DNA of 64,000 nt from JAUIET01 sp045105115 (GTDB lineage Bacteria; Pseudomonadota; Gammaproteobacteria; Pseudomonadales; JAUIET01): positions 26,780-90,779 of the forward strand of contig JBGCDE010000003.1 in NCBI GenBank assembly GCA_045105115.1, given 5' to 3'. Position numbers and translations under genes: made by a program. The notes beneath the pieces were generated by a model. The model saw nothing but the letters and a program-made list of their open reading frames with translations. It was not told the DNA's origin and ran no database searches. Numbering within the stretch: the stretch's first letter is position 1; each line of letters opens with the position of its first letter. Below, one piece after another: positions 1 to 8,841 of the stretch.

Positions 1-2219
1 AGCGATTTGTACTTGATGTCTTTTTGCAGCAACTTGTGAGTACCGATCACTACGTCGAGTTGGCCACTTTTTAGCGCGGCAATTCCCTCAGACTGCTCCT
101 TTGCACTTTTAAACCGGGACAAAACACCAACATTAATTGGCCAATCTGCGAATCGGTCGTTAAACGTTTCAAAGTGCTGTTGGGCAAGCAATGTTGTTGG
201 CACCAGAATGGCAACTTGCTTACCACTTTGCACGGCAACAAACGCAGCTCTTAACGCTACCTCGGTTTTGCCAAACCCTACGTCCCCGCACACCAGTCTG
301 TCCATAGGTTGTTCGGAGTACATATCGCTCAACACGGCCGTAATCGCGTTGGCTTGATCGGGTGTTTCCTCAAACGCGAAACTGTCGGCAAAGCGTCGGT
401 AATCGTCGCCGGGATTTTTAAATACAAAGCCGGGTCTGGCGGCGCGCTTGGCATTGAGTAGTAATAGTTCGGCGGCTACGTCGGCTACTTGCTGGGCCGC
501 TTTCTTGCGTGCTTTTTGCCATTGCTCACTGCCAAGACGATGCAGTGGTGCGTTTTCTTCTTCCGAGCCTAGATAACGATTGATGAGATGCAATGATGAG
601 ACGGGTACGTATAGCTTCGCGTCTTCGGCATACTCGAGATGCAGAAACTCAGCGGCCTGGTCGTCAATTTCAAGAATAATCAGACCGCGGTATCGGCCGA
701 CACCATGCTCTATATGAACGACGGGGGCGTTGAGTTGTAACTCGGTGAGATTCTTGATTAACAAGTCGGGATTAACCACTCGTTCAGGGTCGCGCTTGGC
801 ATTGCTGCGAACCTGTTCACCCGCCAGTTGATCTTCGCAAATAATAGCGAGGCCGTGGTCTGTGAATTGGCAACCATCCAGCAGCGGCGACACAATGCTG
901 GCATAAGGTGCATCGCTATCGAGAAACATCTGCCAGGAATCCACCATTTCCGGCTGGATTCCTAACGCAGACAAATTGCCTTCCAGTGTATTCAGTCGAC
1001 CCGCGGATTCAGCGCTGAACAAGATGCGTTTGCTTTGTTCAGATTCAGCATTGGCCATTAAGGCATCGTCAAGCAGGTGCAGCGGTTGCTCGGCTCGACG
1101 ATCTATTTCAAGTTTGGACCATACCGAGACTGCAAATGGGGCGCCTTTGCGGGCATCTTGCTGGGCGTTGTTGGCCAGTACTACCTGCGGCAGTTTTTTC
1201 AGCTCGGCAAACAGTTCTTCAACGCGCAAAAACACTTGCTCCGGAGGAAGCAAAGGGCGGGTAGGGTCAACACCGTATTCATCAAAACGGTTGCTGACTT
1301 CCAGCCAGAAATTCTCTGCGGCTTCATGCACGTTTTCTTCACTGATAAGCAATACGTCGGCAGGCAAGTGGTCAAGCAATGAATACCGGCGATCGAAAAA
1401 CAAGGGTAGATAATATTCGATGCCGGCACTGGCTAGTCCACCGCTGACATCTTGATATACGGGGCACGCTGAATGATCGACGCTAAACTGCGCATGCCAG
1501 CGTTGTCGGAAATGCGCTATGGCGCCGCCGTCGAGAGGGAATTCCTTAGCTGGTAGTAACGATATCGCTGTTACTCGCTCAGTAGTGCGCTGTGACTCTG
1601 TATCGAAGTATCGTAATGACTCAATTTCGTCATCAAATAACTCTATTCGCACAGCGGCATCTGAGCCCATCGGAAACAGATCCACGATAGAGCCCCTGAT
1701 CGCGAATTCACCGTGCTCATACACCGTGTCCACTCGGCTGTAACCTGCATCTACCAGCGCGATTCGGAAGTTGTCTGCCAGAAGTTGTTGGCCTTGTTGA
1801 AGCACCAGGCTGTGCTGGCGCAAATAATCTGGCGATGTTGTGCACTGCATCAAGGCATTAATCGGAACGACTAATATGCCGCGAAGCTGTCCGGTATCGC
1901 CATGCAGCTCATGAAGTGTGCTGAGCCGGTCTGACACAATGTCCTGATGAGGAGAAAAGCTGTCATAGGGCAGTGTTTCCCAATCAGGTAAGTGCCAAAC
2001 TTTCAGATCCAGCTCTGTACAAAAAAACCGCAATTCATCTTCCAGCTGCACGCTGCTGGCACTGTCTTCGCAAACCACAAGGGTCAAGCCAGGTCTTTGC
2101 ATCGCAGCCTGGGCTATGGCAAGTGGTCTGCTGCAGGCTTGCAGTCCATGCCAGTGCAGGCGGCCAGACGCGCCGGCCGGCAATGGGGGAGTGAATACAG
2201 AAGCTAGGGGTGTGGACAT
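1..2219 (-). CDS. mfd: Transcription-repair coupling factor Mfd (N-terminal part, cut by window edge)
   Basis: Mfd displaces RNA polymerase stalled at DNA lesions and recruits UvrA. About 739 codons read on the minus strand from ATG at 2219 to the left edge without a stop. The protein starts MSTPLASVFTPPLPAG. It continues through the UvrB-like N-terminal region (ELRFFCTELDLKVWHLPDWE, then YDSFSPHQDI) and the polymerase-interacting CarD-like domain (VHIEHGVGRYRGL). It enters the helicase domain with Walker A CGDVGFGKTEVA near residue 640 and a motif Ia-like PTTLLAQQHFETF. The C-terminal helicase half and TRCF domain lie outside the window. It is divergent from the GAPDH gene, an arrangement I recall from Pseudomonas. 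Identification is firm. Confidence 0.96.
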   Translation of the reverse strand, partial: MSTPLASVFTPPLPAGASGRLHWHGLQACSRPLAIAQAAMQRPGLTLVVCEDSASSVQLEDELRFFCTELDLKVWHLPDWETLPYDSFSPHQDIVSDRLSTLHELHGDTGQLRGILVVPINALMQCTTSPDYLRQHSLVLQQGQQLLADNFRIALVDAGYSRVDTVYEHGEFAIRGSIVDLFPMGSDAAVRIELFDDEIESLRYFDTESQRTTERVTAISLLPAKEFPLDGGAIAHFRQRWHAQFSVDHSACPVYQDVSGGLASAGIEYYLPLFFDRRYSLLDHLPADVLLISEENVHEAAENFWLEVSNRFDEYGVDPTRPLLPPEQVFLRVEELFAELKKLPQVVLANNAQQDARKGAPFAVSVWSKLEIDRRAEQPLHLLDDALMANAESEQSKRILFSAESAGRLNTLEGNLSALGIQPEMVDSWQMFLDSDAPYASIVSPLLDGCQFTDHGLAIICEDQLAGEQVRSNAKRDPERVVNPDLLIKNLTELQLNAPVVHIEHGVGRYRGLIILEIDDQAAEFLHLEYAEDAKLYVPVSSLHLINRYLGSEEENAPLHRLGSEQWQKARKKAAQQVADVAAELLLLNAKRAARPGFVFKNPGDDYRRFADSFAFEETPDQANAITAVLSDMYSEQPMDRLVCGDVGFGKTEVALRAAFVAVQSGKQVAILVPTTLLAQQHFETFNDRFADWPINVGVLSRFKSAKEQSEGIAALKSGQLDVVIGTHKLLQKDIKYKS

Positions 2220-2426
2220 ATTAGCCGTTAAAGTTGGCGACTCGCGTATTCGCGATTGCACTGGCGAAAAACCCGGCATGTTAACCGATTCGCTGTTCGT
2301 GTGGCAGTGTCTATACTCAGACAATAATATTGCATCGCCTGCTGTTGTATTTGCCGGCATGTACAAAGATAATACGCGCCGCCAGCCCGCTGGCTGGCAA
2401 GCACATGGGCAAATGGGATTGGTTTA
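2220..2426. promoter_or_regulatory. Divergent mfd / gap intergenic region
   Basis: This 207-bp gap between two divergent starts should hold both promoters. The clearest candidate on the plus strand is a TATACT hexamer at 2312-2317, 17 bp after a poor -35 (TTCGCT, 2289-2294). A GC-rich imperfect hairpin (GCCAGCCCGCTGGC) lies near 2384-2397, just before the gap gene. Small reading frames here show no family features or good start sites. Confidence 0.3.
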
Positions 2427-3896
2427 ATGGCTACGGAACAACGCAGAGAGCGTCCTGACGATTATTTTGCAGACTGGAAGGAGCGTGAAGCGCTTGCTGA
2501 AGGCATCATTCCTCTGGTGGGTCAGTTGTACCGGCAGAACAATGTTAAAACATTTATATACGGTCGCTCCTTAGTAGGCCGTTCTGTTACCAATATAATG
2601 AAAACTCATCGTTTTGTTCGCCAGGTCGAAAAGAACGAACTGTCTGAGTTTGAAACGTTTCCATTGCTGCAGGCATTGGTTGAGTTAAGTCCAGGACCTG
2701 CTCACATTGATATCGGCATGTTAACCGCCGAGTACATGAATGATGGTGATGGCAAATCGCCCAAAGAATTCCTAAAACGTAAGCTAAAAGACATTCTTGC
2801 TAATACTGAGCACCCTCTGCAGGAACCGCAGGACATTGTGCTGTTTGGCTTTGGGCGTATCGGCCGATTGATGGCCCGGTTGCTTGTTGAGAAAGTCGGC
2901 GGTGGCGATTCATTGCGTCTACGCGCCATTGTTGTGCGAAAGGGCGGCGATGATGACCTGATCAAGCGCGCGAGCTTGTTGCGACGTGATTCAGTGCACG
3001 GCTCTTTCGAAGGGACCATCAGAGTGGACGAGGAGCGCCAGTCTTTTGTTGCCAATGGCAATGAAATCAAGGTTATCTACGCCAGTGCCCCTGATGAAAT
3101 TGATTACACGAAGTACGGCATCAAAGATGCGATCATTGTCGATAACACCGGTAAGTGGAGAGACGATGAGGCATTAGGGCTTCACCTCAAGAGTAAAGGG
3201 GTGAAGAGCGTTATTCTCACTGCACCCGCTAAAGGTAATGTGCCAAATATCGTTTACGGTATTAACAATGATGTTTTGGGACCAGACGATCGAATTGTGT
3301 CTGCAGCCTCATGTACTACCAACGCCATCGTGCCACCGCTGAAAGCCCTGAACGACAAGTTTCAGGTGCTCAATGGTCACGTTGAAACTGTGCATGCCTA
3401 TACGAATGATCAAAACTTGATCGATAACTACCACAAAGGCAATCGTCGGGGTCGCAGTGCGCCGCTTAATATGGTGTTGACCGAAACCGGTGCCGTTAAG
3501 GCGGTTGCGAAAGTATTGCCGGAGATGGCGGGCAAATTGACAGGGAATGCCATTCGCGTGCCTACACCTAATGTGTCAATGGCGATTCTTAATCTTACGC
3601 TGGGCGAAGAAACCAGCGTTGAAGAGATCAATGAATACATGCGCGACGTTGCATTGCATGGAGACCTGCGCAGACAGATTGACTTTACGTCCTCGCCTGA
3701 AGTGGTATCAACGGATTTCGTTGGCTCCCGATACGCATGCATCTTTGATGCACAGGCCACAATTGTGAATGGAAATCACGTTGTACTGTATTTTTGGTAC
3801 GACAATGAATTTGGCTATACATGCCAGGTAAACAGGGTTGTTGAACAAATGGCAGGCGTAAAATACGTCTCCTACCCAAGCGTAGCCTCTGCCTGA
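2427..3896 (+). CDS. gap: Glyceraldehyde-3-phosphate dehydrogenase, long form with N-terminal extension
   Basis: It should oxidise glyceraldehyde 3-phosphate to 1,3-bisphosphoglycerate, or run in reverse in gluconeogenesis. The 489-residue protein is about 150 residues longer than ordinary GAPDH (about 330). The Rossmann motif GFGRIGRL starts near residue 145 and the catalytic Cys is C296 in SAASCTTNAI. The substrate-site segments HAYTNDQNLID and RRGRSAPLNM are present, as is the C-terminal WYDNEFGY. The N-terminal extension (residues 1-130) is not a domain I recognise. This long GAPDH beside mfd and nqr also occurs in Pseudomonas. Catalytic residues are intact. Cofactor preference and direction cannot be read with certainty. 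Confidence 0.93.
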   Translation: MATEQRRERPDDYFADWKEREALAEGIIPLVGQLYRQNNVKTFIYGRSLVGRSVTNIMKTHRFVRQVEKNELSEFETFPLLQALVELSPGPAHIDIGMLTAEYMNDGDGKSPKEFLKRKLKDILANTEHPLQEPQDIVLFGFGRIGRLMARLLVEKVGGGDSLRLRAIVVRKGGDDDLIKRASLLRRDSVHGSFEGTIRVDEERQSFVANGNEIKVIYASAPDEIDYTKYGIKDAIIVDNTGKWRDDEALGLHLKSKGVKSVILTAPAKGNVPNIVYGINNDVLGPDDRIVSAASCTTNAIVPPLKALNDKFQVLNGHVETVHAYTNDQNLIDNYHKGNRRGRSAPLNMVLTETGAVKAVAKVLPEMAGKLTGNAIRVPTPNVSMAILNLTLGEETSVEEINEYMRDVALHGDLRRQIDFTSSPEVVSTDFVGSRYACIFDAQATIVNGNHVVLYFWYDNEFGYTCQVNRVVEQMAGVKYVSYPSVASA

Positions 3897-4130
3897 GTTT
3901 GTGAATGTAAGCCTCTGTAACCTCTGGGTTGCAGTGGCTAACAAATCACGCATTCTTGGCGGCTCTGATGATAGCGTTTCGGCGCAATGATCAGTATACT
4001 GCGCGCACCCTATTTTGGGCTTCAATCAACCATTGTTCTAATGTTTGAAGGCCTGATGGGTCTCCAAACACCAAGGTTCAGCAAGCCACGTTAAAGTGGA
4101 GTACTGCATGCGAGGAGCAAAGCGCACTCA
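3897..4130. promoter_or_regulatory. gap-nqrA intergenic region, presumed nqr promoter
   Basis: This 234-bp gap precedes the nqr operon. It has a CAGTATACTG palindrome at 3992-4001 that contains a TATACT hexamer, but no convincing -35. A purine-rich GAGGAG at about 4111-4116 lies some 14 bases before nqrA. I found no good terminator for gap. The nqr promoter is presumed here from position only. Confidence 0.3.
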
Positions 4131-5477
4131 ATGATTAAAATCAGTAAAGGCCTGGATATTCCAATCAGTGGCAGCCCGGACACGCAAGTAGACGAGGCCC
4201 CCAAAGCCCGCACGGTTGCGGTACTTGGTTATGACCACATTGGTATGAAGCCAACTATGTTGGTTAAAGAAGGCGACAGAGTCCGGACTGGCCAGGCACT
4301 GTTCACCGACAAGAAAACCGAAGGGGTGCAATATACAGCACCGGCAACAGGTGTCGTGTCTGCGATCAATCGCGGTCCAAAGCGCGTGTTCGAGTCCCTG
4401 GTTATTGACTGTGAAGAAGACGAGTACGTCGACTTTGGAAAAACAGACAGTGACAATCTTGCCAATTTGAATGCGGCTGACGCTACCAAGACCTTGGTAG
4501 ATTCCGGCATGTGGACTGCGTTGCGTACGCGGCCAATGAGCAAAGTACCGGCCCCTGACACCAAGGCGCACTCAATATTCGTAACAGCAATGGACACCAA
4601 TCCATTGGCTGGCAATCCTGTGCAAATTATTCAGGCTAATCAGCAGGCGTTTAGTAACGGCCTTACCGTATTGAGCCGATTAGACAGTGGCACCGTCTAC
4701 GTAGTGACCGCTGACCACAGTGGTTTGGTTGGCGCCAATATCAGCGGTGTAAGCTACGAATCTTTCTCAGGACCGCATCCAGCTGGATTGGTAGGTACCC
4801 ATATTCATCACCTCGACCCGGTTCATGCGAAGAAGACGGTTTGGACGATTGGTTATCAAGACGTGATCGCGATCGGCAAGCTGTTCACTGACGGCAAGCT
4901 CTTTACTGAGCGAACCATCGCATTGGGTGGGCCAATGGTGCGCAAGCCAAGAATGCTCAAAACCCGCATGGGCGCTAATTTGCTGGAACTGACCGCAGGT
5001 GAGTTAGAGGCAAAAGAACACCGAATAATTTCGGGGTCGGTATTGGCGGGGCGTGAAGCCTCGGGTACAACAGCCTATCTGGGGCGTTATCACAATCAGG
5101 TGTCGGTTTTGGCTGAAGGTCGTGATCGTGAGTTTATGGGTTGGTTTTCGGCGGGATCAAACAGGCATTCAGTGAAGCCTATTTATTTGTCGCACTGGTT
5201 TGGTAAAGGTCGGAAGTTTGACATGACCACCAATACCAATGGCAGCGAGCGGGCGATCGTTCCAATAGGTGCTTATGAAACGGTGATGCCATTGGATATT
5301 TTGGCGACACCTCTGCTGAAAGCCCTAGCTGTTGGCGACACCGAAATGGCCCAACATCTTGGTGCGCTTGAACTGGATGAAGAAGATCTTGGTTTGTGCA
5401 GTTATGTGTGCCCCGGTAAATACGAATTTGGACGCGTGCTGAGAGATAATCTGACACGTATTGAGAAGGAAGGCTAA
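4131..5477 (+). CDS. nqrA: Na+-translocating NADH:quinone reductase subunit A
   Basis: NqrA is the cytoplasm-facing, membrane-associated subunit of the respiratory Na+ pump. The start MIKISKGLDIPISG and the 448-residue length match the family (about 446). The N-terminal barrel-sandwich region (MLVKEGDRVRTGQALFTDKK) and the SLBB-like/Rnf-related body (YPVGIGAY-type segment ERAIVPIGAYE) are visible. The C-terminal CSYVCPGKYEFG ends a conserved region shared with RnfC-type proteins. It is the first gene of nqrABCDEF-apbE-nqrM and is followed after 3 bp by nqrB. Confidence 0.97.
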   Translation: MIKISKGLDIPISGSPDTQVDEAPKARTVAVLGYDHIGMKPTMLVKEGDRVRTGQALFTDKKTEGVQYTAPATGVVSAINRGPKRVFESLVIDCEEDEYVDFGKTDSDNLANLNAADATKTLVDSGMWTALRTRPMSKVPAPDTKAHSIFVTAMDTNPLAGNPVQIIQANQQAFSNGLTVLSRLDSGTVYVVTADHSGLVGANISGVSYESFSGPHPAGLVGTHIHHLDPVHAKKTVWTIGYQDVIAIGKLFTDGKLFTERTIALGGPMVRKPRMLKTRMGANLLELTAGELEAKEHRIISGSVLAGREASGTTAYLGRYHNQVSVLAEGRDREFMGWFSAGSNRHSVKPIYLSHWFGKGRKFDMTTNTNGSERAIVPIGAYETVMPLDILATPLLKALAVGDTEMAQHLGALELDEEDLGLCSYVCPGKYEFGRVLRDNLTRIEKEG

Positions 5478-5480
5478 GGC

Positions 5481-6698
5481 ATGAAAGCAATCCAGAACTT
5501 CTTCGAGCGTATCGAGCCGAACTTCACCAAGGGCGGCAAGCTCGAGGTGATGTTCCCTCTGTACGAAATGTTCGACACGTTTTTCTTCCAACCTTCAACG
5601 GTAACCAGCTCGGCTGCGCACGTTCGTGACGGCTTGGATCTCAAGCGGGTAATGATCACTGTTTGGTTGGCGACATTCCCGGCCATGTTCTACGGCATGT
5701 ATAACCTGGGTTACCAGGCCAACACCGCGATGGCGGCTATGGGCATCACCGAAGTGGCCAATTGGCATGGTGCGATTATCAGCCTGTTTGCCGGCTATGA
5801 TCCCAACAGTCTTTGGGACTGCTTCTGGCATGGCGCGGCTTATTTCGTGCCTATTTATGTGACAACGTTTGTAGTCGGTATTGCCTGGGAATTGTTGTTC
5901 GCCGTTAAGCGTAATCATGAAATCAATGAAGGTTTTTTTGTAACCTCAGTGCTGTTTGCACTGATCGTGCCCCCGAGCGTGCCGCTGTGGCAGGTTGCTC
6001 TGGGTATCAGCTTCGGCGTGGTAATTGGTAAAGAAGTCTTTGGCGGAACCGGCAAAAACTTCTTGAACCCGGCGCTTACGGGTCGTGCCTTCCTGTTTTT
6101 CTCGTATCCTGCGCAAATGTCGGGTGACACTGTGTGGACAGCGGTTGACGGCTTTTCCGGTGCAACACCTCTCAGCCAGATGGCCAGCGGTGGCATTGAT
6201 AGCCTGGAACAGCCTTCTGGTGAAATGCTGACCTGGTTCGATGCATTCAGCGGCAATATGCAAGGCTCTATTGGTGAAGTCTCCAGCATCGCTATTTTGC
6301 TGGGTGCAGCGTTGCTGTTGTTAACTCGTATAGCGTCATGGCGAATCATGTCAGGCGTGGTGCTGGGCATGGTTGCGACATCGTTACTGTTTAACGCCAT
6401 TGGCTCGGAAACCAACCCAATGTTTGCCGTACCGCCTCACTGGCATCTGGTGGTGGGTGGCTTCCTGTTTGGTGCTGTCTTTATGGCGACCGACCCGGTT
6501 TCAGCGGCAATGACAGATACCGGTAAATGGGTGTTCGGCGCGTTAATTGGTGTGATGGTGGTGTTGATCAGGGTGGTCAACCCGGCCTTTCCTGAAGGCA
6601 TGATGTTAGCGATTCTGTTCGCTAATTTATGTGCGCCACTGATAGACCATTATGTGGTGCAGGCAAATATTAAGCGGAGGGTCGCGCGCAGTGGCTGA
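5481..6698 (+). CDS. nqrB: Na+-translocating NADH:quinone reductase subunit B (covalent FMN)
   Basis: NqrB is the large membrane subunit that binds FMN covalently and forms much of the Na+ path. Its 405 residues compare with about 415 in Vibrio. Multiple hydrophobic helices run from about residue 55 to the end. The flavinylation motif DGFSGATPLSQ places the acceptor at Thr229. GTGKNFLNPALTGRAF is the conserved Nqr/Rnf membrane motif, and ATDPVSAAMT lies near the C-terminus. Its 3' end overlaps nqrC by 8 bp, so translation is probably coupled. FMN attachment needs ApbE, encoded downstream. Confidence 0.97.
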   Translation: MKAIQNFFERIEPNFTKGGKLEVMFPLYEMFDTFFFQPSTVTSSAAHVRDGLDLKRVMITVWLATFPAMFYGMYNLGYQANTAMAAMGITEVANWHGAIISLFAGYDPNSLWDCFWHGAAYFVPIYVTTFVVGIAWELLFAVKRNHEINEGFFVTSVLFALIVPPSVPLWQVALGISFGVVIGKEVFGGTGKNFLNPALTGRAFLFFSYPAQMSGDTVWTAVDGFSGATPLSQMASGGIDSLEQPSGEMLTWFDAFSGNMQGSIGEVSSIAILLGAALLLLTRIASWRIMSGVVLGMVATSLLFNAIGSETNPMFAVPPHWHLVVGGFLFGAVFMATDPVSAAMTDTGKWVFGALIGVMVVLIRVVNPAFPEGMMLAILFANLCAPLIDHYVVQANIKRRVARSG

Positions 6699-7488
6699 TA
6701 AAGATTCGGTAAAACAAACCCTCATTGTTGCACTACTGATATGCATCGTGTGCTCGGTTGTGGTGGCGACTACTGCGGTAGCGCTTAAGCCCGATCAGCA
6801 GCGCAATAAGCTGCTCGATCGAAACAAGAATATTCTGGCTGCCGCGGGCCTGTTTGATGAAGACAAACACGCAGAAAGCGACATACCACAATTGTTTGAA
6901 CAGTTTTCTGTCGGTCTGGCCGATCTGCAGGAAAAGACACTGCTAACTGCCGAGCAAGCAGCCGAGCAGGGTATTGATCTGACCACCTACGACCAACGTA
7001 AAGCGAGTAAGGATCCTGCCTTATCCGAAGCCCTGACAGGTGATCAGGATATTGCTGGCATCGGTCGCCGCGAACGCTATGCCAATGTGTATATGCTCAT
7101 GGACGGAGACAATATCCAGCGTATTGTGCTGCCGGTGCGAGGCTACGGGCTATGGGGTACCTTGTATGGGTTTATGGCGCTGGAAGGCGACATGGACACT
7201 GTTGCCGGGCTTGGTTTTTTTGAACATAAAGAAACGCCTGGACTGGGCGCTGAAGTTGACAACCCCAAGTGGAAAGCGATTTGGATTGGTAAAGAAATTT
7301 ACGCTGAAGACATGAGCGTCGCAGCCGAAGTACTTAAAGGTGCGGTTGTCAAAAACAATCCAAAAGAGATCTACCAGATTGATGGTTTATCAGGCGCAAC
7401 GCTGACCAGTCGTGGCGTTAGCAACCTGGTTGAGTATTGGATGGGTGACAGTGGTTATGGACCGCTGTTGGCAACACTTAGGCAGTAG
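6691..7488 (+). CDS. nqrC: Na+-translocating NADH:quinone reductase subunit C (covalent FMN)
   Basis: NqrC is anchored by one N-terminal helix (about residues 10-30, LIVALLICIVCSVVVATTAV) and carries a periplasmic FMN domain. I place the start at GTG 6691, preceded by GCGGAGGG about 10 bases upstream and overlapping the nqrB stop (GTGGCTGA). An in-frame ATG at 6652 would add residues lying inside nqrB. The flavinylation motif LSGATLTSRG places the acceptor at Thr237. GLGFFEHKETPGLG is also typical. Length from GTG is 265 residues, close to the family value of about 257. Confidence 0.96.
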   Translation: MADKDSVKQTLIVALLICIVCSVVVATTAVALKPDQQRNKLLDRNKNILAAAGLFDEDKHAESDIPQLFEQFSVGLADLQEKTLLTAEQAAEQGIDLTTYDQRKASKDPALSEALTGDQDIAGIGRRERYANVYMLMDGDNIQRIVLPVRGYGLWGTLYGFMALEGDMDTVAGLGFFEHKETPGLGAEVDNPKWKAIWIGKEIYAEDMSVAAEVLKGAVVKNNPKEIYQIDGLSGATLTSRGVSNLVEYWMGDSGYGPLLATLRQ

Positions 7489-7536
7489 GAAAGTATGCGA
7501 CACATTGAGTTACAGAAAATGATGGAGAGCGTGTAG

Positions 7537-8205
7537 ATGTCACAAACCAAAGATGTGCTGATATCACCGATATTCAATAACAACCCGATTGCATTGCAAA
7601 TTCTCGGGATTTGTTCTGCGTTAGCGGTAACAACCAGTTTGAACACCACTCTGGTGATGTGCATTGCGCTCACCACCGTAACGGCGTTTTCAAACTTGTT
7701 TATTTCGCTGATTCGAAATCACATTCCTTCCAGCATACGAATCATTGTGCAAATGACGATTATTGCGTCGCTGGTTATTGTGGTTGATCAAATTTTGCAG
7801 GCGTATGCCTACGCAATCAGCAAACAGCTGTCAGTATTTGTTGGTTTGATCATTACTAACTGTATTGTGATGGGTCGTGCGGAAGCCTTTGCGATGAAAA
7901 ACCCACCCATGCCAAGCTTTCTTGATGGCATTGGTAATGGCCTTGGCTACAGTGTGGTGTTGCTTTTTGTAGGTGTGATACGCGAACTGTTTGGTTCAGG
8001 TAGCTTGTTCGGCGTAAACATTCTCCCACTGGTAGCCGACGGCGGCTGGTACCAAGGCAATGGCTTGTTACTGCTTCCGCCCAGCGCATTCTTTATTATA
8101 GGTTTATTCATTTGGTTGCTGCGCGCGTATCAGCCGGAGCAAGTGGAAGAGGCCGATTTCGATATTATGCCGCAATCAGCCAATACGGAGGCTCATCATG
8201 CTTGA
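7537..8205 (+). CDS. nqrD: Na+-translocating NADH:quinone reductase subunit D
   Basis: NqrD is a six-helix membrane subunit of the Na+ pump and pairs with NqrE; the two are inverted-topology homologues that share an iron centre in known structures. The 222 residues are almost entirely hydrophobic segments. Family-typical stretches include NNPIALQILGICSALAVTTS and the Cys-containing half-helix GLIITNCIVMGRAEAFAM. A polar C-terminal tail follows. A 48-bp spacer separates it from nqrC, and its end overlaps nqrE by 8 bp. Confidence 0.96.
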   Translation: MSQTKDVLISPIFNNNPIALQILGICSALAVTTSLNTTLVMCIALTTVTAFSNLFISLIRNHIPSSIRIIVQMTIIASLVIVVDQILQAYAYAISKQLSVFVGLIITNCIVMGRAEAFAMKNPPMPSFLDGIGNGLGYSVVLLFVGVIRELFGSGSLFGVNILPLVADGGWYQGNGLLLLPPSAFFIIGLFIWLLRAYQPEQVEEADFDIMPQSANTEAHHA

Positions 8206-8809
8206 GCATTATCTCAGCCTGCTGGTTAAGGCGATTTTCGTTGAAAACATTGCTCTGGCATTCTTTTTGGGTATGTGTACGTTTATTGCCGTATCCAAAA
8301 AAATAGCCACCGCGGTAGGGCTTGGTATTGCTGTTGTCGTTGTACTGACGATTACAGTGCCACTCAACAATTTGATTTATGGCTTTCTGTTGCAAGAAGG
8401 CGCCTTAGCGTGGGCCGGATTGCCAGATGTTGATCTTGGATTTCTTGGGTTGCTCAGCTATATCGGTGTTATTGCAGCGATGGTCCAGATCCTGGAGATG
8501 GTATTGGACCGGTATATGCCGGCCCTGTACAACGCTTTGGGTGTGTTTCTGCCTTTGATTACAGTGAACTGCGCCATTCTTGGTGCTTCTCTGTTCATGG
8601 TTGAAAGAGACTATTCATTTGGCGAAAGTGTTGTGTTTGGCTTGGGTTCTGGCATCGGTTGGGCGTTGGCGATCGTTTTGCTGGCCGGAATCAGAGAGAA
8701 GTTGAAGTACAGCGATGTACCCGATGGCCTGGAAGGTCTGGGTATCACATTTATTACCGTAGGTCTGATGTCGCTTGGCTTTATGTCATTCGGTGGCATC
8801 TCGTTGTAA
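8198..8809 (+). CDS. nqrE: Na+-translocating NADH:quinone reductase subunit E
   Basis: NqrE is the membrane partner of NqrD. The start MLEHYLSLLVKAIFVENIAL and the length of 203 (family about 198) fit. The conserved ALAFFLGMCTF lies near the N-terminus and the Cys-containing LITVNCAILGASLFM in the middle, both candidates for ligands of the shared Fe centre. The start overlaps nqrD by 8 bp, with a GGAGG sequence inside the end of nqrD. This supports translational coupling and equal dosage of the pair. Confidence 0.97.
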   Translation: MLEHYLSLLVKAIFVENIALAFFLGMCTFIAVSKKIATAVGLGIAVVVVLTITVPLNNLIYGFLLQEGALAWAGLPDVDLGFLGLLSYIGVIAAMVQILEMVLDRYMPALYNALGVFLPLITVNCAILGASLFMVERDYSFGESVVFGLGSGIGWALAIVLLAGIREKLKYSDVPDGLEGLGITFITVGLMSLGFMSFGGISL

Positions 8810-8841
8810 GGCTCGCTTGAGTCGCGCTTAAGGGTAGAGAA

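Noticed and set aside
976..1743. Several open frames on both strands of the first 2 kb
   Set aside because: They lie in wrong frames or opposite to mfd, whose continuous reading frame from 2219 carries clear helicase and UvrB-like motifs.
2116..2427. A 103-residue plus-strand frame ending at the gap start
   Set aside because: It overlaps the mfd start region, has no ribosome site, and its protein shows no domain or sensible composition.
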